From NCBI GenBank assembly GCA_047967505.1, contig CM106538.1: DNA of 64,000 nt. One strand, 5' to 3'. Below, piece after piece: positions 42,341 to 53,954 of the stretch. The notes beneath the pieces are model-generated. The model saw nothing but the letters and a program-made list of their open reading frames with translations, had not been told where the DNA came from and searched no databases. How positions within the stretch are numbered: the stretch's first letter is position 1; every line of letters starts with the position of its first letter. Source of the stretch: Dipteris shenzhenensis. Taxonomy: Eukaryota; Polypodiophyta; Polypodiopsida; Gleicheniales. The position numbers and the translations under genes are program-made.

Positions 42341-43090
42341 TCTCTGCTTCTGTCTGAAACTGTGAATGCTTGATCATTAGAATGACCTTTACGTGCTTGG
42401 ATTGCATGAGTCCTAAGTTCTTCACCAAGAAGGACTGACTGAAGTTCTTCCAGTGTTGGAATTTGCCATTGAATGGCAATACTCTAGACTAGATTCTCGT
42501 ATCCCTCTCCTAGTCCATTCAGAATGACTTGAACCATTTTTGTGGGGTTCATAGTCTCTCCTACTGCTGTAAGTTGATTGTTGTAGTCTTTGATGCAGAG
42601 TACATAAGCATGACCGGTTTCACTGCTGTTGTAAAAACTCTGGTTGATCTAGTTTCTCAGGGTGAGAATCCTGGATGTGTTCTTGGACTCGTAGAGAGCT
42701 ACAAACATATCCCATGCTTCTTTTGATGTCTTGAATGTGTTGAGTTGTCCTAGCATGACATCTTGCACATTCTGCTTGATCAGGTGATAGGCATACTTGT
42801 CTTTCTTATCCCATTCCACTTGAGCTTGGGCAATGGCAGGATCTACTACTGGTGCAGAAACTGTTTGTGTAGATGTAGATCTTGTTGTAGATTCTATTAC
42901 TGGTGCTATGACAATAGATGGAGTAGAGCTACTGGTGGCTAGATCAGCCAATGGTCTAGGTGCAGACCCATCGACATACTCCCATTTGTCTTGAAGCACA
43001 AGAATGGTCTCCATTTAGTATTTCCATGTACCGTAATTGGAGTTGTCTAACTTAGCAGATGCCTCGAGATTGAGGTTCCTAGTCGACATG
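42340..43090 (-). pseudogene. A2 gag fragment
   Basis: 43014-42649 (121 codons) begins METILVLQDKWEYVDGSAPR, equal to A1 gag after its first 25 residues. The upstream Met segment lies at 43,015-43,090 after a TAG (WKY-stop). 42479-42246 has GKFQHWKNFSQSFLVKN, in the same shifted frame as A1, showing the same one-base difference. Homology to A1 ends near 42,340. Confidence 0.85.
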
Positions 43091-43246
43091 GTGCAAGAAA
43101 TGTACTCAAAAATGTCGTGAAGATCTCTGTATGAATCAACTACAAATACACTGAATATGCCAAGTGAAATCTTCAAACCGTCGGTGAAGATAGAACTGCA
43201 GTATATAAAATCTGATCTGTATTACAAGGCTTGTGGCAATGATGCC

Positions 43247-43545
43247 TGTTGAGATATCAAGCTCTACCCTCGATATATCTCCTGGGTGACTATCATTTAT
43301 GTCACCGCCTATGTTAGTTGTACTCGTGGTGTAGTTAGACTACCACGTATGTTTTTAGTTTGGGTTCACATATGAACCACGTATTCTAGGGTTTGACATA
43401 TAGGGTATTTCCCTCTTCTATTGTATTGTTGTTGTGTGCAAAAAGTGAAGAAAGGCTTCACCCTCCAACCTTGTGTCCTCTCTCTTTTGTGTGTTGTGAA
43501 GAAAGCTGAACTTGAGTCTCCTATCTCTCTCCCTCATTCTTTACA
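43247..43545 (+). repeat. B1 5' LTR
   Basis: TGTTGAGATATC ... CTTTACA. It contains two short hairpin-capable palindromes: CGTGGTGTAG/CTACCACG near 43,330-43,355 and GGTTCACATATGAACC near 43,365. Related in sequence to the C1 and D1 LTRs. Confidence 0.95.
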
Positions 43546-43558
43546 TGGTATCAGAGCC
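43546..43558 (+). other. B1 primer-binding site
   Basis: TGGTATCAGAGCC directly after the 5' LTR, complementary to initiator-methionine tRNA. Confidence 0.92.
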
Positions 43559-44124
43559 TTGTTCGTGGTAAGGAGCTCAAGAAAGCAAGCCAAGTTTGTG
43601 GTGTCCTGGTAAGAGGACCAGTGTTGCTTTCCTATTTCGAGTTTGGGAGCAAATCTCTGCAGGTAGCACAGCCAAAAGTGCAGGAGTGCACTGTCTCAGA
43701 TTGAGAGGCCCTTCGCGGTGTGGCGAGAGCGCAGTATATGCTACGGGCAAGGGCAAAGCCCTTGGTGACTTTATTTTTTTGATTTGAGGCCGTTTCGGGG
43801 CCCGTTTTGAAGGCGCAAGTTCTTCGCAGGCACTCAGAAAAAGGCCCTGTTTTTCGCTGTGCGACCACTGCGTGCGGCTAGTCGGTGAAAAGTGCCACAG
43901 AAATTGCATCGTATGCCTGTGTGCAGAGATATTGGGAGTTGCAGATTCATGCCTGTTGCCTGTTGATGCAAAATCGTCACTAGGAAGTGACTGTGTGGTG
44001 AAATACCACTTTCGTCAGTGTTGCAGATCTGCCCCTGTGAGGTTTTTTGCAGAAGTTTTGCTATTTGCCCTTGTGAGGCATTTGCTGTGTTTATAGGTTG
44101 CTGTTGCAATTCGTGATTTGTAAA
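43559..44124 (+). other. B1 leader
   Basis: 566 bp between primer site and gag ATG. No gene. The frames here (for example 43577-43909 minus) are shadows in a leader shared with C1 and D1. Confidence 0.8.
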
Positions 44125-46617
44125 ATGTCTGAGAATCTGTCTACCATTGTCAGTGAGAAGCTTAACAAGAACAACTTCTAAGCATGGAAGTTCAGGATGA
44201 CAAACTTCCTTATGGGAAAGGGAGTTTGGGATTACATCAGTGGTGAAACTGCAGAACCAGTTTTGGGTACTGCTCCCACTCCTGCTGAATTGAAGGCCTT
44301 TAAAGAATGGCATGAAAAAGCCAGAAAATGCCTGTATTGGCTGTCCGTTAGCATTTCAGATGCTATGATTGTGCATATACAGGATGTAGAGATGCCTAAG
44401 GAGGCATGGGATACATTGGTGAAGCTGTATAGCACAAATACCAAAGCACGAAAGATGCAGCTAAAGCAGGAGTTGCACAATGTGCAAAGGAAAAATCTGA
44501 ATATAAATGAGTATTCCTTGAAGGTGAAAGGCCTTGCAGATTCTCTTGCCTCCATTGGAGCACCTGTTGATGATGAGGACTTAGTGTCCGTGACCTTGAA
44601 TGGTCTTGGGAAGGATTATGCACAGTTTCGGACATCCATTGGAGTCCGTGAAACATTTCCTGATTTTCAGGAACTTATCGCTCTCTTGCTGAGTGAAGAG
44701 CAAAGGAATGGTGGTTCAGCCACCTCAACTTCTCAAGAGACTGCTTTCTACTCGAATACTACTTTCTACTCGAATACAGGTAGAGGCAGGGGTAGAGGAA
44801 GAGGCCGTTTTGGTGGCCATGCAGGAAATCAGAATCAGCAGCAACAACAAGAAAACCAGTCCTATGGAGGAGGACGTGGTAGTTCTAGAGGCAGGGGGAG
44901 CCAAAGAGGCCGTGGTTCATGGCAAAGGAACCAGCAAGTAAATAGCAGCACAGAATGCTATTATTGTGGAAAGCCTGGACACAAGGAGAATACATGCTAT
45001 AAAAAGCAGAATGACATCAAAAGTGGGAAGTTGCAGCAAAGCAACTATGCATCATCAAGTGGGAATGGTGACGACAGAAATGAGCACCTTTTTGTGATGC
45101 AGCATATGGTTAACTCCATGTCAGGAGATGCTGCAGCTTGCAATGATGTTTGGTATGTTGATTCAGGTGCCTCTAACCACATGACCAGTCATGGTGAGTG
45201 GTTTCATGATGTTAGAAATTTGAATAAGCCAGGTTATGTTGACACAGGTGATGATACTGCACACCCAATTACGCAGGTTGGTAAAGTGCCATTGGCTATG
45301 CAGGATGGCAAAACGAAGTACTTGGCAGATGTACTTCATGTTCCAAAAATCACTAAGAACCTGGTTTCAGTTGTCCAGATGGTTGAGCAAGGTCTGCAGG
45401 TTAGATTTAATCTTGATGGATGCTTTGTTGAGGACTTGAAAAATAAGTGCTGTTTGGTTGCGAAAGGCAACAAAAATGGCAGAATGTTCACCTTGGATGT
45501 TGATATGCCTGAGGTGAAAGCTGCTATGTTTGCGCATGGGAGAGGTGTCATTGCAGATATTGAGATATGGCACAAGCGCATTGGGCACGTGAATATACAA
45601 AGGCTGAAATCTATGCAAACGAAAAACATTGTTGCAGGTTTGCCTAAATTCAGAGTTGAGGGAATGCAAAAGGTATGTGAAGCATGCCAAATGGGTAAGC
45701 AGGCCAGACATGCATTTCCCAAAAATGCTAAGGTGAGCAGAAGACCTTTGGAAGTGATCCATTCAGATGTTTGGACAACCAAAACTACTTCTATTGGTGG
45801 ATGCCATTATTATGTGACGTTTATTGATGACTACACTAGGAAGGTGTGGATCTATTTTATGAAGCACAAAAGTGAAGTGTTCAGCCATTTCAAGGCTTTT
45901 AAGGCCATGGTTGAAAAAGAGAAAGGTGTGCATATTAAAGTGCTAAGATCTGATGGAGGGGGAGAGTACTTTTCAGAAGAATTTTGTGAATATCTGAAAG
46001 AACAGGGAATTCAAAGGAAGTACTCATGCAGGTCTACCCCTCAGCAGAATGGGGTTGCAGAAAGGAAGAACAGGCATATTGCAGAAGTAGGACGGGCGAT
46101 CCTAAATGAGAAAAACATGCCTGATTATTTTTGGGCTGAAGCAGTAGCAACTGCTGTTTATATTATGAACAGAACCCCCACTGCAGCTGTCCATGGCATG
46201 ACGCCTGAAGAAATGTATACAGGCCAAAAACCAGATATTTCTCACTTGAAGGTATTTGGTTGCATAGCTTATGTTCATGTTCCTGATGAGAAGAGAACAA
46301 AGCTGGATCCAAAGGCAGAAAAATGCATCTTTATTGGATATGCTCTGCACCAGAAAGGGTATCGCTGTTATAACCCTTCCACCCGCAAAATGCAAGTGAG
46401 CAGAGATGTTGTTTTTGATGAAATGAGCAGCTGGTATGCACCAACTGTTATGGTAGGAGATGCAGATGCAGGAAATGGGAATGCTGCAATAAATCCAGAG
46501 CAGCAATCTCAAGCCTTGAGTGGACCCAGAGAGTCCTCTACTAGTGGATCTAATGCATGGACAGGGAGATTGAGATCTAGTGAGTCGTCACATGGCAGTC
46601 CTGATAGTGTTGTGTAG
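44125..46617 (+). CDS. B1 gag-protease-integrase frame
   Basis: ATG 44125 (MSENLSTIVSEKLNKNNF). A TAA at 44179 follows codon 18, and the frame is then open to TAG 46615. Capsid at residues about 25-200. Nucleocapsid knuckle CYYCGKPGHKENTC at about 278, canonical CX2CX4HX4C. Protease VWYVDSGASNHM with Asp at about 346. Pre-integrase WHKRIGHVNI and CEACQMGKQ. Integrase D548 (HSDVW), D610 (RSDGGGEY) and E646 (AERKN), so D,D-35-E. A Gly-Arg-rich basic stretch precedes the knuckle. With the early TAA, translation could only start at a later Met such as 44197. All active sites look intact. Confidence 0.95.
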
Positions 46618-46641
46618 GTATCACATAAGGGAAAAGAAAAA

Positions 46642-48498
46642 GTGGACCATGCTCCAGTGTTTGATGTGTCTGCTGGTAGCTCTCATGTTGATGGAGAGTC
46701 AAGTGGCTCTGAAATGAGCCTTGATGAGGAACTTGGGATTCCTTCTGTTGTTACACCTGGTGCAAGGAAAAGCAGGCATGATTTAAAGACTCCTGCAACT
46801 GATCCAGTTGTACGGAGGTCCACTCGTATTAAGTATCTAGTTGACAGGCTGAGATATGATGGGTATACATCACATCACTATGCTTATATGGTCAAGGTTC
46901 TAGAGGAGCCAGAGCCCACATGTTTTGAGGATGCAGCAGGGCATAAAAATTGGGAAGCAGCTATGGATGAAGAGATGGCTGCCTTGGATGCAAACCACAC
47001 TTGGGATTTGATGCCTTTGCCTCATGATAAGAAGGCTATTGGCTGCAAGTGGGTTTACAAAGTAAAGCACAATGCTGATGGGTCTGTTAGCAGGTACAAG
47101 GCAAGATTGGTTGCCAAAGGTTTTACGCAGACATATGGAATTGACTATGAGGAAACTTTCAGCCCAGTTGCAAGGATGGCAACCGTGAGAGCAGTAATTG
47201 CTATGGCTGTTGCAAAGGGATGGTCTTTGCATCAGATGGATGTGAAAAATGCCTTCTTGCATGGTGACTTGCAGGAAGAGGTTTATATGATGCAGCCAGA
47301 AGGTTATGAGGATAATGCACACCCCAATTTTGTATGCAGGTTGCGCAAAGCCTTGTATGGCTTAAAACAGGCGCCGAGGGCATGGTCAGACAAGATAGGG
47401 CAATATCTTGTCACTATTGGATTTCAGATTTCCAATTCAGATTTTTCACTTTATGTGAAAAGGACAAACAGAGGGATTGTGCTTGTATTCATCTATGTTG
47501 ATGACTTGATTATTACAGGTGATAGTGATGCAGACATTAATGAAGTGAAGCTATTGTTGAAGGAGAAATTTGAGATGAAGGATTTGGGAGAGCTGCGTTA
47601 CTTCTTGGGCATTGAGGTTATTAGATCCCCGAGTGGGATATGGCTGTTGCAAAGGCAATACGGTTTGGACATGCTGTCCAAATATGGGATGACAGGCTGT
47701 AAGCCTATTTCTGTTCCATTGGAGCAGAATGTGAAGCTCAATGCAGAGACAGGTGAGCTTCTTGAAGATATTACTATGTACAGGCGCATAGTAGGTAGCT
47801 TGATTTACATGACTATAACCAGACCAGATTTGAGCTATGTTGTGGGGCTGGTGAGTCAGTTTATGCAGGCACCGAGGAAGCCACATTTGGATGCGGCTAG
47901 GCGCATACTGCAGTATGTGAAGTCCACATTGCATTATGGACTGTTTTATGAAGCTGGGTGTGCATTACAGGTACATGGATACACAGATGCTGACTGGGCT
48001 GGTAGTGTCTCAGACAGGAGATCTACTAGTGGTTTTATGTTTTCCCTTGGGAGTGCTGCCATCAGTTGGAGCAGCAAGAAGCAGCCAACAGTTGCCTTGT
48101 CAAGCACAGAGGCTGAGTACAGGGGTGCAGCAATGGCTGCATGTGAGGTAGCTTGGTTACGGAAGCTACTTGCAGATATGGGACAGTCAATTCATGCAGC
48201 AGTTGTCATTCATTGTGACAACATTAGCAGCATCATGCTTGCTAATAACCCAGTTTATCATGCTAGAACGAAGCACATTGAGGTGCATTATCACTTTGTG
48301 AGAGAGAAGGTTCTAGCTGGTGAGATTGATCTTGTCTATGTCAGCACTGAGGAGCAGGTGGCTGATATTTTTACAAAGGCATTGGGTACCGAGAAGCTTC
48401 GCAGATTTAGGAGCTTGCTTGGTGTATGTGAGATGGATTTGAGCTTGAGGGGGAGTGTTGAGATATCAAGCTCTACCCCCGATATATCTCCTGGGTGA
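46642..48498 (+). CDS. B1 reverse transcriptase-RNase H frame
   Basis: Same frame as the previous ORF; only TAG 46615-46617 separates them, and the region just after it is the integrase-RT linker. RT blocks: [53 protein letters not shown] and catalytic FIYVDDLIITGDSD (Asp pair at polyprotein residues 1126-1127). RNase H: DADWAGSVSDRRSTSGFMFS, SSTEAEYRGAAMAACEVAWL, IHCDNISSIMLANN and TKHIEVHYHFVREK. It ends 23 codons into the 3' LTR boundary region. Confidence 0.95.
   Translation: MDHAPVFDVSAGSSHVDGESSGSEMSLDEELGIPSVVTPGARKSRHDLKTPATDPVVRRSTRIKYLVDRLRYDGYTSHHYAYMVKVLEEPEPTCFEDAAGHKNWEAAMDEEMAALDANHTWDLMPLPHDKKAIGCKWVYKVKHNADGSVSRYKARLVAKGFTQTYGIDYEETFSPVARMATVRAVIAMAVAKGWSLHQMDVKNAFLHGDLQEEVYMMQPEGYEDNAHPNFVCRLRKALYGLKQAPRAWSDKIGQYLVTIGFQISNSDFSLYVKRTNRGIVLVFIYVDDLIITGDSDADINEVKLLLKEKFEMKDLGELRYFLGIEVIRSPSGIWLLQRQYGLDMLSKYGMTGCKPISVPLEQNVKLNAETGELLEDITMYRRIVGSLIYMTITRPDLSYVVGLVSQFMQAPRKPHLDAARRILQYVKSTLHYGLFYEAGCALQVHGYTDADWAGSVSDRRSTSGFMFSLGSAAISWSSKKQPTVALSSTEAEYRGAAMAACEVAWLRKLLADMGQSIHAAVVIHCDNISSIMLANNPVYHARTKHIEVHYHFVREKVLAGEIDLVYVSTEEQVADIFTKALGTEKLRRFRSLLGVCEMDLSLRGSVEISSSTPDISPG
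48445..48455 (+). other. B1 polypurine tract
   Basis: ttgagggggag lies directly before the 3' LTR and would prime plus-strand synthesis. The same tract is found in C1 and D1. Confidence 0.85.
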
Positions 48499-48754
48499 CT
48501 ATCATTTATGTCACCGCCTATGTTAGTTGTACTCGTGGTGTAGTTAGACTACCACGTATGTTTTTGGTTTGGGTTCACATATGAACCACGTATTCTAGGG
48601 TTTGACATATAGGGTATTTCCCTCTTCTATTGTATTGTTGTTGTGTGCAAAAAGTGAAGAAAGGCTTCACCCTCCAACCTTGTGTCCTCTCTCTTTTGTG
48701 TGTTGTGAAGAAAGCTGAACTTGAGTCTCCTATCTCTCTCCCTCATTCTTTACA
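48456..48754 (+). repeat. B1 3' LTR
   Basis: 299 bp; differs from the 5' LTR at CCTCG/CCCCG and TTTAG/TTTGG, both transitions. Followed by ATGCC. Confidence 0.95.
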
Positions 48755-51151
48755 ATGCCGGGAATAGCCAAGAGGCTTTACAAGGCTAAAATGATGTGCA
48801 CGATGCCGTGAGATAGCCGAATAGGCTTTACAATGGTGGCATGTGTGTGTGAAATCAAATGCTATCTACCCATTGAAACAATCTGCAATGCCTCTGAACT
48901 CTAAAGTCTGCTTACTGAACTAATGAACATAAGGTATCAGGTAATGTAATGATGTGAAACCATATGTGAGCATATGGACTGACTCCGAGTGGATACTAGT
49001 CGAGAATTTCAGGCATGGCTTAGATTGGCAACTTGGGGAAATTCAAAGCGTCCCCTGTATGGCAATCTAGTCTACTCTGATCTAGATCTAAACCAACCAT
49101 CAATCGATGAAAGAACAGCAAATAATTCCTTTTCTTTTGTTCTTTTTAAGTGCTGGGTCAGATGCATCAATGTAGAGGCAAATGTGCATGAAGGAAGTGG
49201 TTTTGTTGGTGAGGCCCAAATGTGAGTGTAACTTGTGCCGAAATGTGCGCATGATGTGAGAGCACGTAGGGCACAAAAAAATGAGCGACTTTCCTTTTTG
49301 GAGCGCCCTCAAATTCTTCTTGGATCAAGAGATATGACTTGATCTAGGTGGAGGGGCAAAAGGATTGCAAATGGTGCTCAATGATGATGTGTCACTGTGA
49401 GTCACATGCAGTGATGATGTGGCACTGTGCCTAGCAAGAGGTGTGCCAGTGAAGCCTGTGCTAAGGTGGCAGAAGTGGTCACATGAAGTGACCATGAAGC
49501 ACTATGTGTGCTTGCAGAGGTTAGTGCTGATTAGACAGTTGAGGTGGCATAGATGATAATGTCAACAGATGATGTAGCAATGCTGACGTGGTTGTGATGA
49601 CATGTCTTGATGATGTGGCAAAATGACGTGGCCTACTTACATGGCACTGATGACATGGTAGCTGAGCTGGTAGGGGTGACGTGGTTGCCATCGTGGTAGA
49701 TGATGTGGCACTTGGAGATAAGGTTGCCATGTGGCACACCGGAGACCTAGCCTACATGTTATCTTATCCTACCATGTGTCACTTTTTGAGAAGCCAAAAT
49801 CTTGTGAAGATTTTGATAGAATCTAAGAAGATTTTGATGGAATCTAAGAAGATTCTGTTTGCCTACGAATTTTCGTCGATCACTATGGGGAGCGCTGCCT
49901 GTAGCTCATGTTAGAGATGGCATCGTTGAGGATGCTATTTGCAAGGAGCCCGTTGCAAGGAGCCCGTTGAAGGCATGTCGAGAGACCATTTTGGAGTGGA
50001 GGCTTTTTTTTGTTGTTGGGGCACGGTGATAACAATGGAGTTGGATTGCTATGTTGCATGCTCGTTGGCTGTAGAGCCATTGAAGAATCGCCTTCTAGAG
50101 CTAGCTGTGTCTGTTTTGCCTGGAGTCTCAGTGGCGTAGGTCGACACAGTGGGTCGAGGCACTGTGCCATTCTTCGTTGTTGCTCAGGAGTCCGTGGCTT
50201 GATAGAAGCGCTTGTTGGAGAGGTCTATAGAGGTAGGCTTATTTTGGAGCGCATGCGTCTATGGAGCCTTAGAGCTCCTTAGACATTCATTGACGAGCTG
50301 GAGTAGTCGGATTTGCTAGAGGGTCGTGAGCTACACAAGAATACTCCAGTGCCTAGAGATGGTTGTTGATCATTGCGAGAGCCCTAAGAGTTGCGCTTGG
50401 TTCCTTGGCCTTTCCACAGATACATCGATGGATTTGAATCCTCTATGCCTGATTTTGCATCTTCAGTGTTGTTGCTATCGATGGGTAGTCGTGAGGCTGG
50501 AGATGCTTGCTCATTGGCGCTATTGTTTAGGAGGTCGTGGTCGCCCCATCTAAAGGCCTAGAGATTGTTGATATTGTTGGAGAGGAAGCTTTGTAGAGGC
50601 GGGAGAGCTTTATCATTAGCTGAATCTTCCTTGTTGTAGCTCGAGGAGTTGGTGACGATCTATTGTAGATGGTCGGTTGGTTGCCTGTATGGCTTGTAAG
50701 AGTCAGTGAAGAGCAGAGCCGTGTAGCTTGAGTAGCTAGGCACCTATCTTGTTGCAGGTGCTTGCAGCATGGAGTTGGAGCTCGCCTTAGGAGCTTTTTG
50801 ATAGGGACGGTTCTCGAAGGAGCTTAGTTGGAGAGGCTTAGCTTTGGAATCAACCTTTCTTTCTCTTTCTCACAGATCTCTCAAAACCTCTCTCTCAAAG
50901 ACTAAGATCTAGATCTCTCTCTCTCTCATAAACAAGAAATACTCTCTTTCTCAAGAAATGAAATCTCTCAAGAACTCAAAGAAAGAATAATGGATGGAAA
51001 TTTCCTCTCAATGGACAGAAATTTCTCTATCACTCAATGGAAGTGAAAGAAGAAGAAGTTCTCTCAACAGAAGAGAACACTCGATCTCTCAATCTCTCAA
51101 TCACACTCTCACTCTCTCAAGGATCGCAGTGCCTCAGTGGAAGGCAAGGGG
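48755..51151 (-). other. A2 leader
   Basis: Complement of the A1 leader (about 22,633-24,910) in diverged form. It retains the CCAC-type repeat zone at 49.38-49.72 kb. ORFs of 60-95 codons on both strands are not conserved in A1. No gene. Confidence 0.8.
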
Positions 51152-51163
51152 CCTCTGATACCA

Positions 51164-51420
51164 TGACAAAATATGACGAGGGGAGAGGAGAAGAGTGGAG
51201 ATGAGAAGAGAGGGCATAGCTAGAGAGCACACCACAAATGACTAACTGTACACTAGATTTAGTTGAAAAAATAGAATATATACAAACCCTTTTAGGGTTA
51301 GGTTTAGGGGATCTAACCCTTTTCTTTATAGCACTCTATCAGGTTAGTGCTATGCACATATGATCATGTGATGGTGCTATGCACACATGATCACATGATG
51401 TTGAGCGTGAACTCTCAACA
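51164..51420 (-). repeat. A2 5' LTR
   Basis: The complement begins TGTTGAGAGTTCACGCTCAA and ends TTTGTCA. 257 bp, one shorter than the A1 LTR. The CACGTG of A1 is CACATG here. The primer-site complement cctctgatacca lies at 51152-51163. Confidence 0.93.
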
Positions 51421-52210
51421 AAGTAGGCCATTCTAAAAATTGGATGTGGAAGACCACAACGTATCCTCCTGCTCGACTAATATAGTGCACCGATGAGAGA
51501 TCTCAAATGCCTCCTGCATCAATTCAACAACCATTACATTAGCAAACCTAACAAAGCACATTACATTAAAAGACCATAAAATATAAATCAATACATAGGA
51601 TGCTTACCATCATGGCATTGTCTCCTTTAATGATGCAAGCAAGGCAAACAGGTATAAACTGTAAACTTTAGACATGAAAACTTTAGGCATGAAAACTTTA
51701 TACATATTACCTAAAAACTTTGGACACGAAACCACACAATAACCATCAAAATAAAATTTATCAATGCTTTTAATGTCCTCCAAGTCTTGAAGAAAACCTA
51801 TGTAAATTCCAAAATGCCCAACCTACAATTTATGGATAGCTTGTACTAGTCAAACACATTGTTTGATGTTGAATGAGGGATAAAATGGACATTTTCATGA
51901 TTTTTCTAGATTCTTGCCTGCTATTTCACCATTTCAAGTAAAGTTGAAGGAATATACATTTCATTTTCCATGACTAAAAGGCATTCCTACACAGAACTTA
52001 CAGACAGTCCATTGTCAGTTATATCAAAGATTCCACTACTTCCCACTCCTATGTTAAAATAGGATCTTGTAAAGAAGATAGGCAAGGAAGGTACATAGTC
52101 TAAGAAATACATCCTTCCTCTTGGGAAGCTTATGTGGACCCTTGGCAAAACGTTCCATGATTATCTAGTTAGTCAATCTGTAAGTTCAAGTCATCCAATG
52201 CATTTTTCAT
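51421..52210. other. AT-rich spacer without supported gene
   Basis: Short frames only. 52,110-52,210 (cttgggaagcttatgtgg, ccaatgcattt) resembles 52,895-52,990, so part of it is a diverged copy of the reading frame described at 52,828. Confidence 0.5.
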
Positions 52211-52465
52211 GTTCTAAAACACACTAGAGCTTACAATATTGTCAACTTCTATCGCTTTCTTCTTGACCATGCCTCTAGAACACACTAGAGCTCACAATAT
52301 TGCCATCTTTGGCCACTTTGGTCACTTTGTTCTTGACCATGCCTCTACAACACACTAGATCTCACAATATTGCCAGCTTATGTCACTTTCTTCCTGACCA
52401 TGCCTCTAGAACACACTAGAACTCACAGCATTACCACCTTGTGTCACTGTGTTCTACACCATGCC
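52211..52465 (-). repeat. Four tandem copies of a 61-bp unit
   Basis: cacactaga starts at 52220, 52281, 52351 and 52412 (spacing 61, 70 and 61; the 70 has an extra ggccacttt). Each unit contains gaccatgcctctagaacaca. On the minus strand the outermost unit reads MVKKKAIEV and so matches the start of the 52,828-53,055 frame (MVRRKAIRP), so a piece of that frame has been amplified. Confidence 0.8.
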
Positions 52466-52827
52466 TGTTGGGAAAACAATAGCTATAGGAGAGGAAAGAG
52501 CAATGTATCCTATATGAGGAGGAAAAGAAAGAGGGAAAAACCTCCTGTAGGAGAGCAAAGAGTTGTTGTAGCAGAATCATAGTGAACTTGCCTATGAATG
52601 ATTCAACTAGTTCCCACTCCTCGAGGTCCGAAGGGAAAACATCTACCACCATGAATAAAAGCTCTTAGAAACCAAACACAAAATTTCCAAATGGACTCAT
52701 TACACTTATAGGTGAAAAAGGTACATAGATAGAAAAGCTCATAGTGTGATGGTATCCTAAATTGATTGAATGATGGAGGAAGCCGCATATCTTTTCCCAT
52801 GTAAACATGTTGCACTTTTGTGAGCCA

Positions 52828-53061
52828 TCATTTCTTCCCAAACTTGAACTTCAAGATGCGCCCCTTCCACTCATGCAAGATGTTACCTCTCTTGCTCTTG
52901 GGAAGCTTATGTGGACCTTTGGCCGATCCTTTCATCACTATCCAATCATTTAAGCTATAGGTACGAGGGATCCACTCATCCAATGCATTTCTGGTGTTGT
53001 GGAAGACACAAGAGGTCATAGCATTGTGTGGTCTTATAGCCTTTCTCCTTACCATGCTTTT
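52828..53061 (-). pseudogene. Reading frame of unknown function, interrupted by D1
   Basis: 75 codons from 53055 (MVRRKAIRPHNAMTSCVFHN), very basic, ending KFGKK. Without D1 and one GCTTT copy, the frame continues upstream into 57,034-57,120 (Ala/Leu/Cys-rich). A diverged copy occurs at 52.1-52.3 kb and its start is tandemly amplified there. I do not recognise it. Repeated copies suggest a transposable element or a fragment of a repeated host gene. Confidence 0.4.
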
Positions 53062-53412
53062 GTTGTGATATTGAGCTCCACTCGTGATATGCCAGGATGA
53101 CTGTTGTGCATTTATGTCACCGACTTGTTAGCTGCAGATGCGGTTGGTACACCACCCATGAATAATAGCTGGATGATAGCTATCCTTATGTACTCTAGTT
53201 CGTGGCTCAGTTAGTATGCCACCTTAGTTAGCTGAGTTTGGTTTTAGACCCACATATAGGGTTCTTCTATTTCTTTGTACAAGAGTTCTTTTGGCTTTCA
53301 CAACTAAGAAGAGGAAAACTGTTTTCAGCCTCCACCTTTGTGTGTATTCCCCCATTGTGTATGTGAGAAAGCCGCAAGTGAGACTCCTTCCCCCTCTCCC
53401 ACTATCTTCACA
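53062..53412 (+). repeat. D1 5' LTR
   Basis: TGTTGTGATATTG ... TTCACA, about 351 bp, similar to the C1 LTR. The primer site at 53413 reads TGGTATTAGAGC (one C-to-T change). Confidence 0.92.
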
Positions 53413-53954
53413 TGGTATTAGAGCATGTTTTGTGGTAAGGAGCTCAAGAAAGCAAACCAAGTTCATGGTGTCCTAGTAAGAGGACCAGTGTTGCTTTCCT
53501 TTTTCAAGTTTGGGAGCAAATCTCTGCAGGTAGCACAGCCGGAAGTGCAAGAGTGCACTGCCTCAGGTTGAGATGCCCTTCGTGGTGTGGTGAGAGGGAA
53601 ATATATGCTGCGGGCGAAGGAGAGGCCCTTGGTGACTTTATTTTTTTGATTCGAGACCATTTCAGGGCCCGTTTTGGAGGCGGAATTTCTCCGAAGCACT
53701 GAGAAAAAGGCCCTGTTTTTGCTGTGCGACCACTGCTCTGTAGATCGGTGAAAAGTTGCCACAAAAATTGCATTGTATGCCTGTGTGTAGAGATATTGGG
53801 AGTTATAAAATCATCCTTACTGCCTGTTCATGCAAAATCGTCATTAGGAAGTCCTTGTGTGGTCAAATACCACTTTCGTCAGTTTTGCAGATTTGCATGT
53901 GTGAGGCAGAAGCTGTGTTTTTTGCAGTGACAGAATTTTTTGCAGTGTTCTATA

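Larger units (their letters stand above)
43247..48754 (+). mobile_element. B1: nearly intact Ty1/copia retrotransposon nested in A2
   Basis: A 5,508-bp element with 299-bp LTRs (43247-43545 and 48456-48754), differing at two positions by eye, and a perfect ATGCC duplication (43242-43246 and 48755-48759). A primer site and a polypurine tract are in place. A single frame from 44,125 to 48,498 covers gag, protease, integrase, RT and RNase H, with only two stop codons and no frameshift. It inserted into the leader of A2. Confidence 0.96.
42340..51420 (-). mobile_element. A2: 5' part of an A-family copia element, split by B1
   Basis: On the minus strand the 5' LTR is 51164-51420, the primer site is at 51152-51163, and the leader runs to 48,755. 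B1 (43,247-48,754) then interrupts, and A2 resumes from 43,246 with the gag start, down to about 42,340. Removing B1 and one ATGCC restores continuity (caatgatgccgggaatagcc) with the A1 leader text at about 24,890. Everything after mid-gag is missing and no second LTR was found. The LTR and leader are clearly diverged from A1, so A2 is older. Confidence 0.9.

Noticed and set aside
43577-43909. 110-codon minus-strand frame in the B1 leader
   Set aside because: It is antisense in a leader shared with C1 and D1 and lacks protein features.
26106-46617. Stops repaired by U-to-C RNA editing
   Set aside because: Such editing is known in organelles of some land plants, not for nuclear retrotransposon transcripts. 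Methylation-linked decay is simpler.
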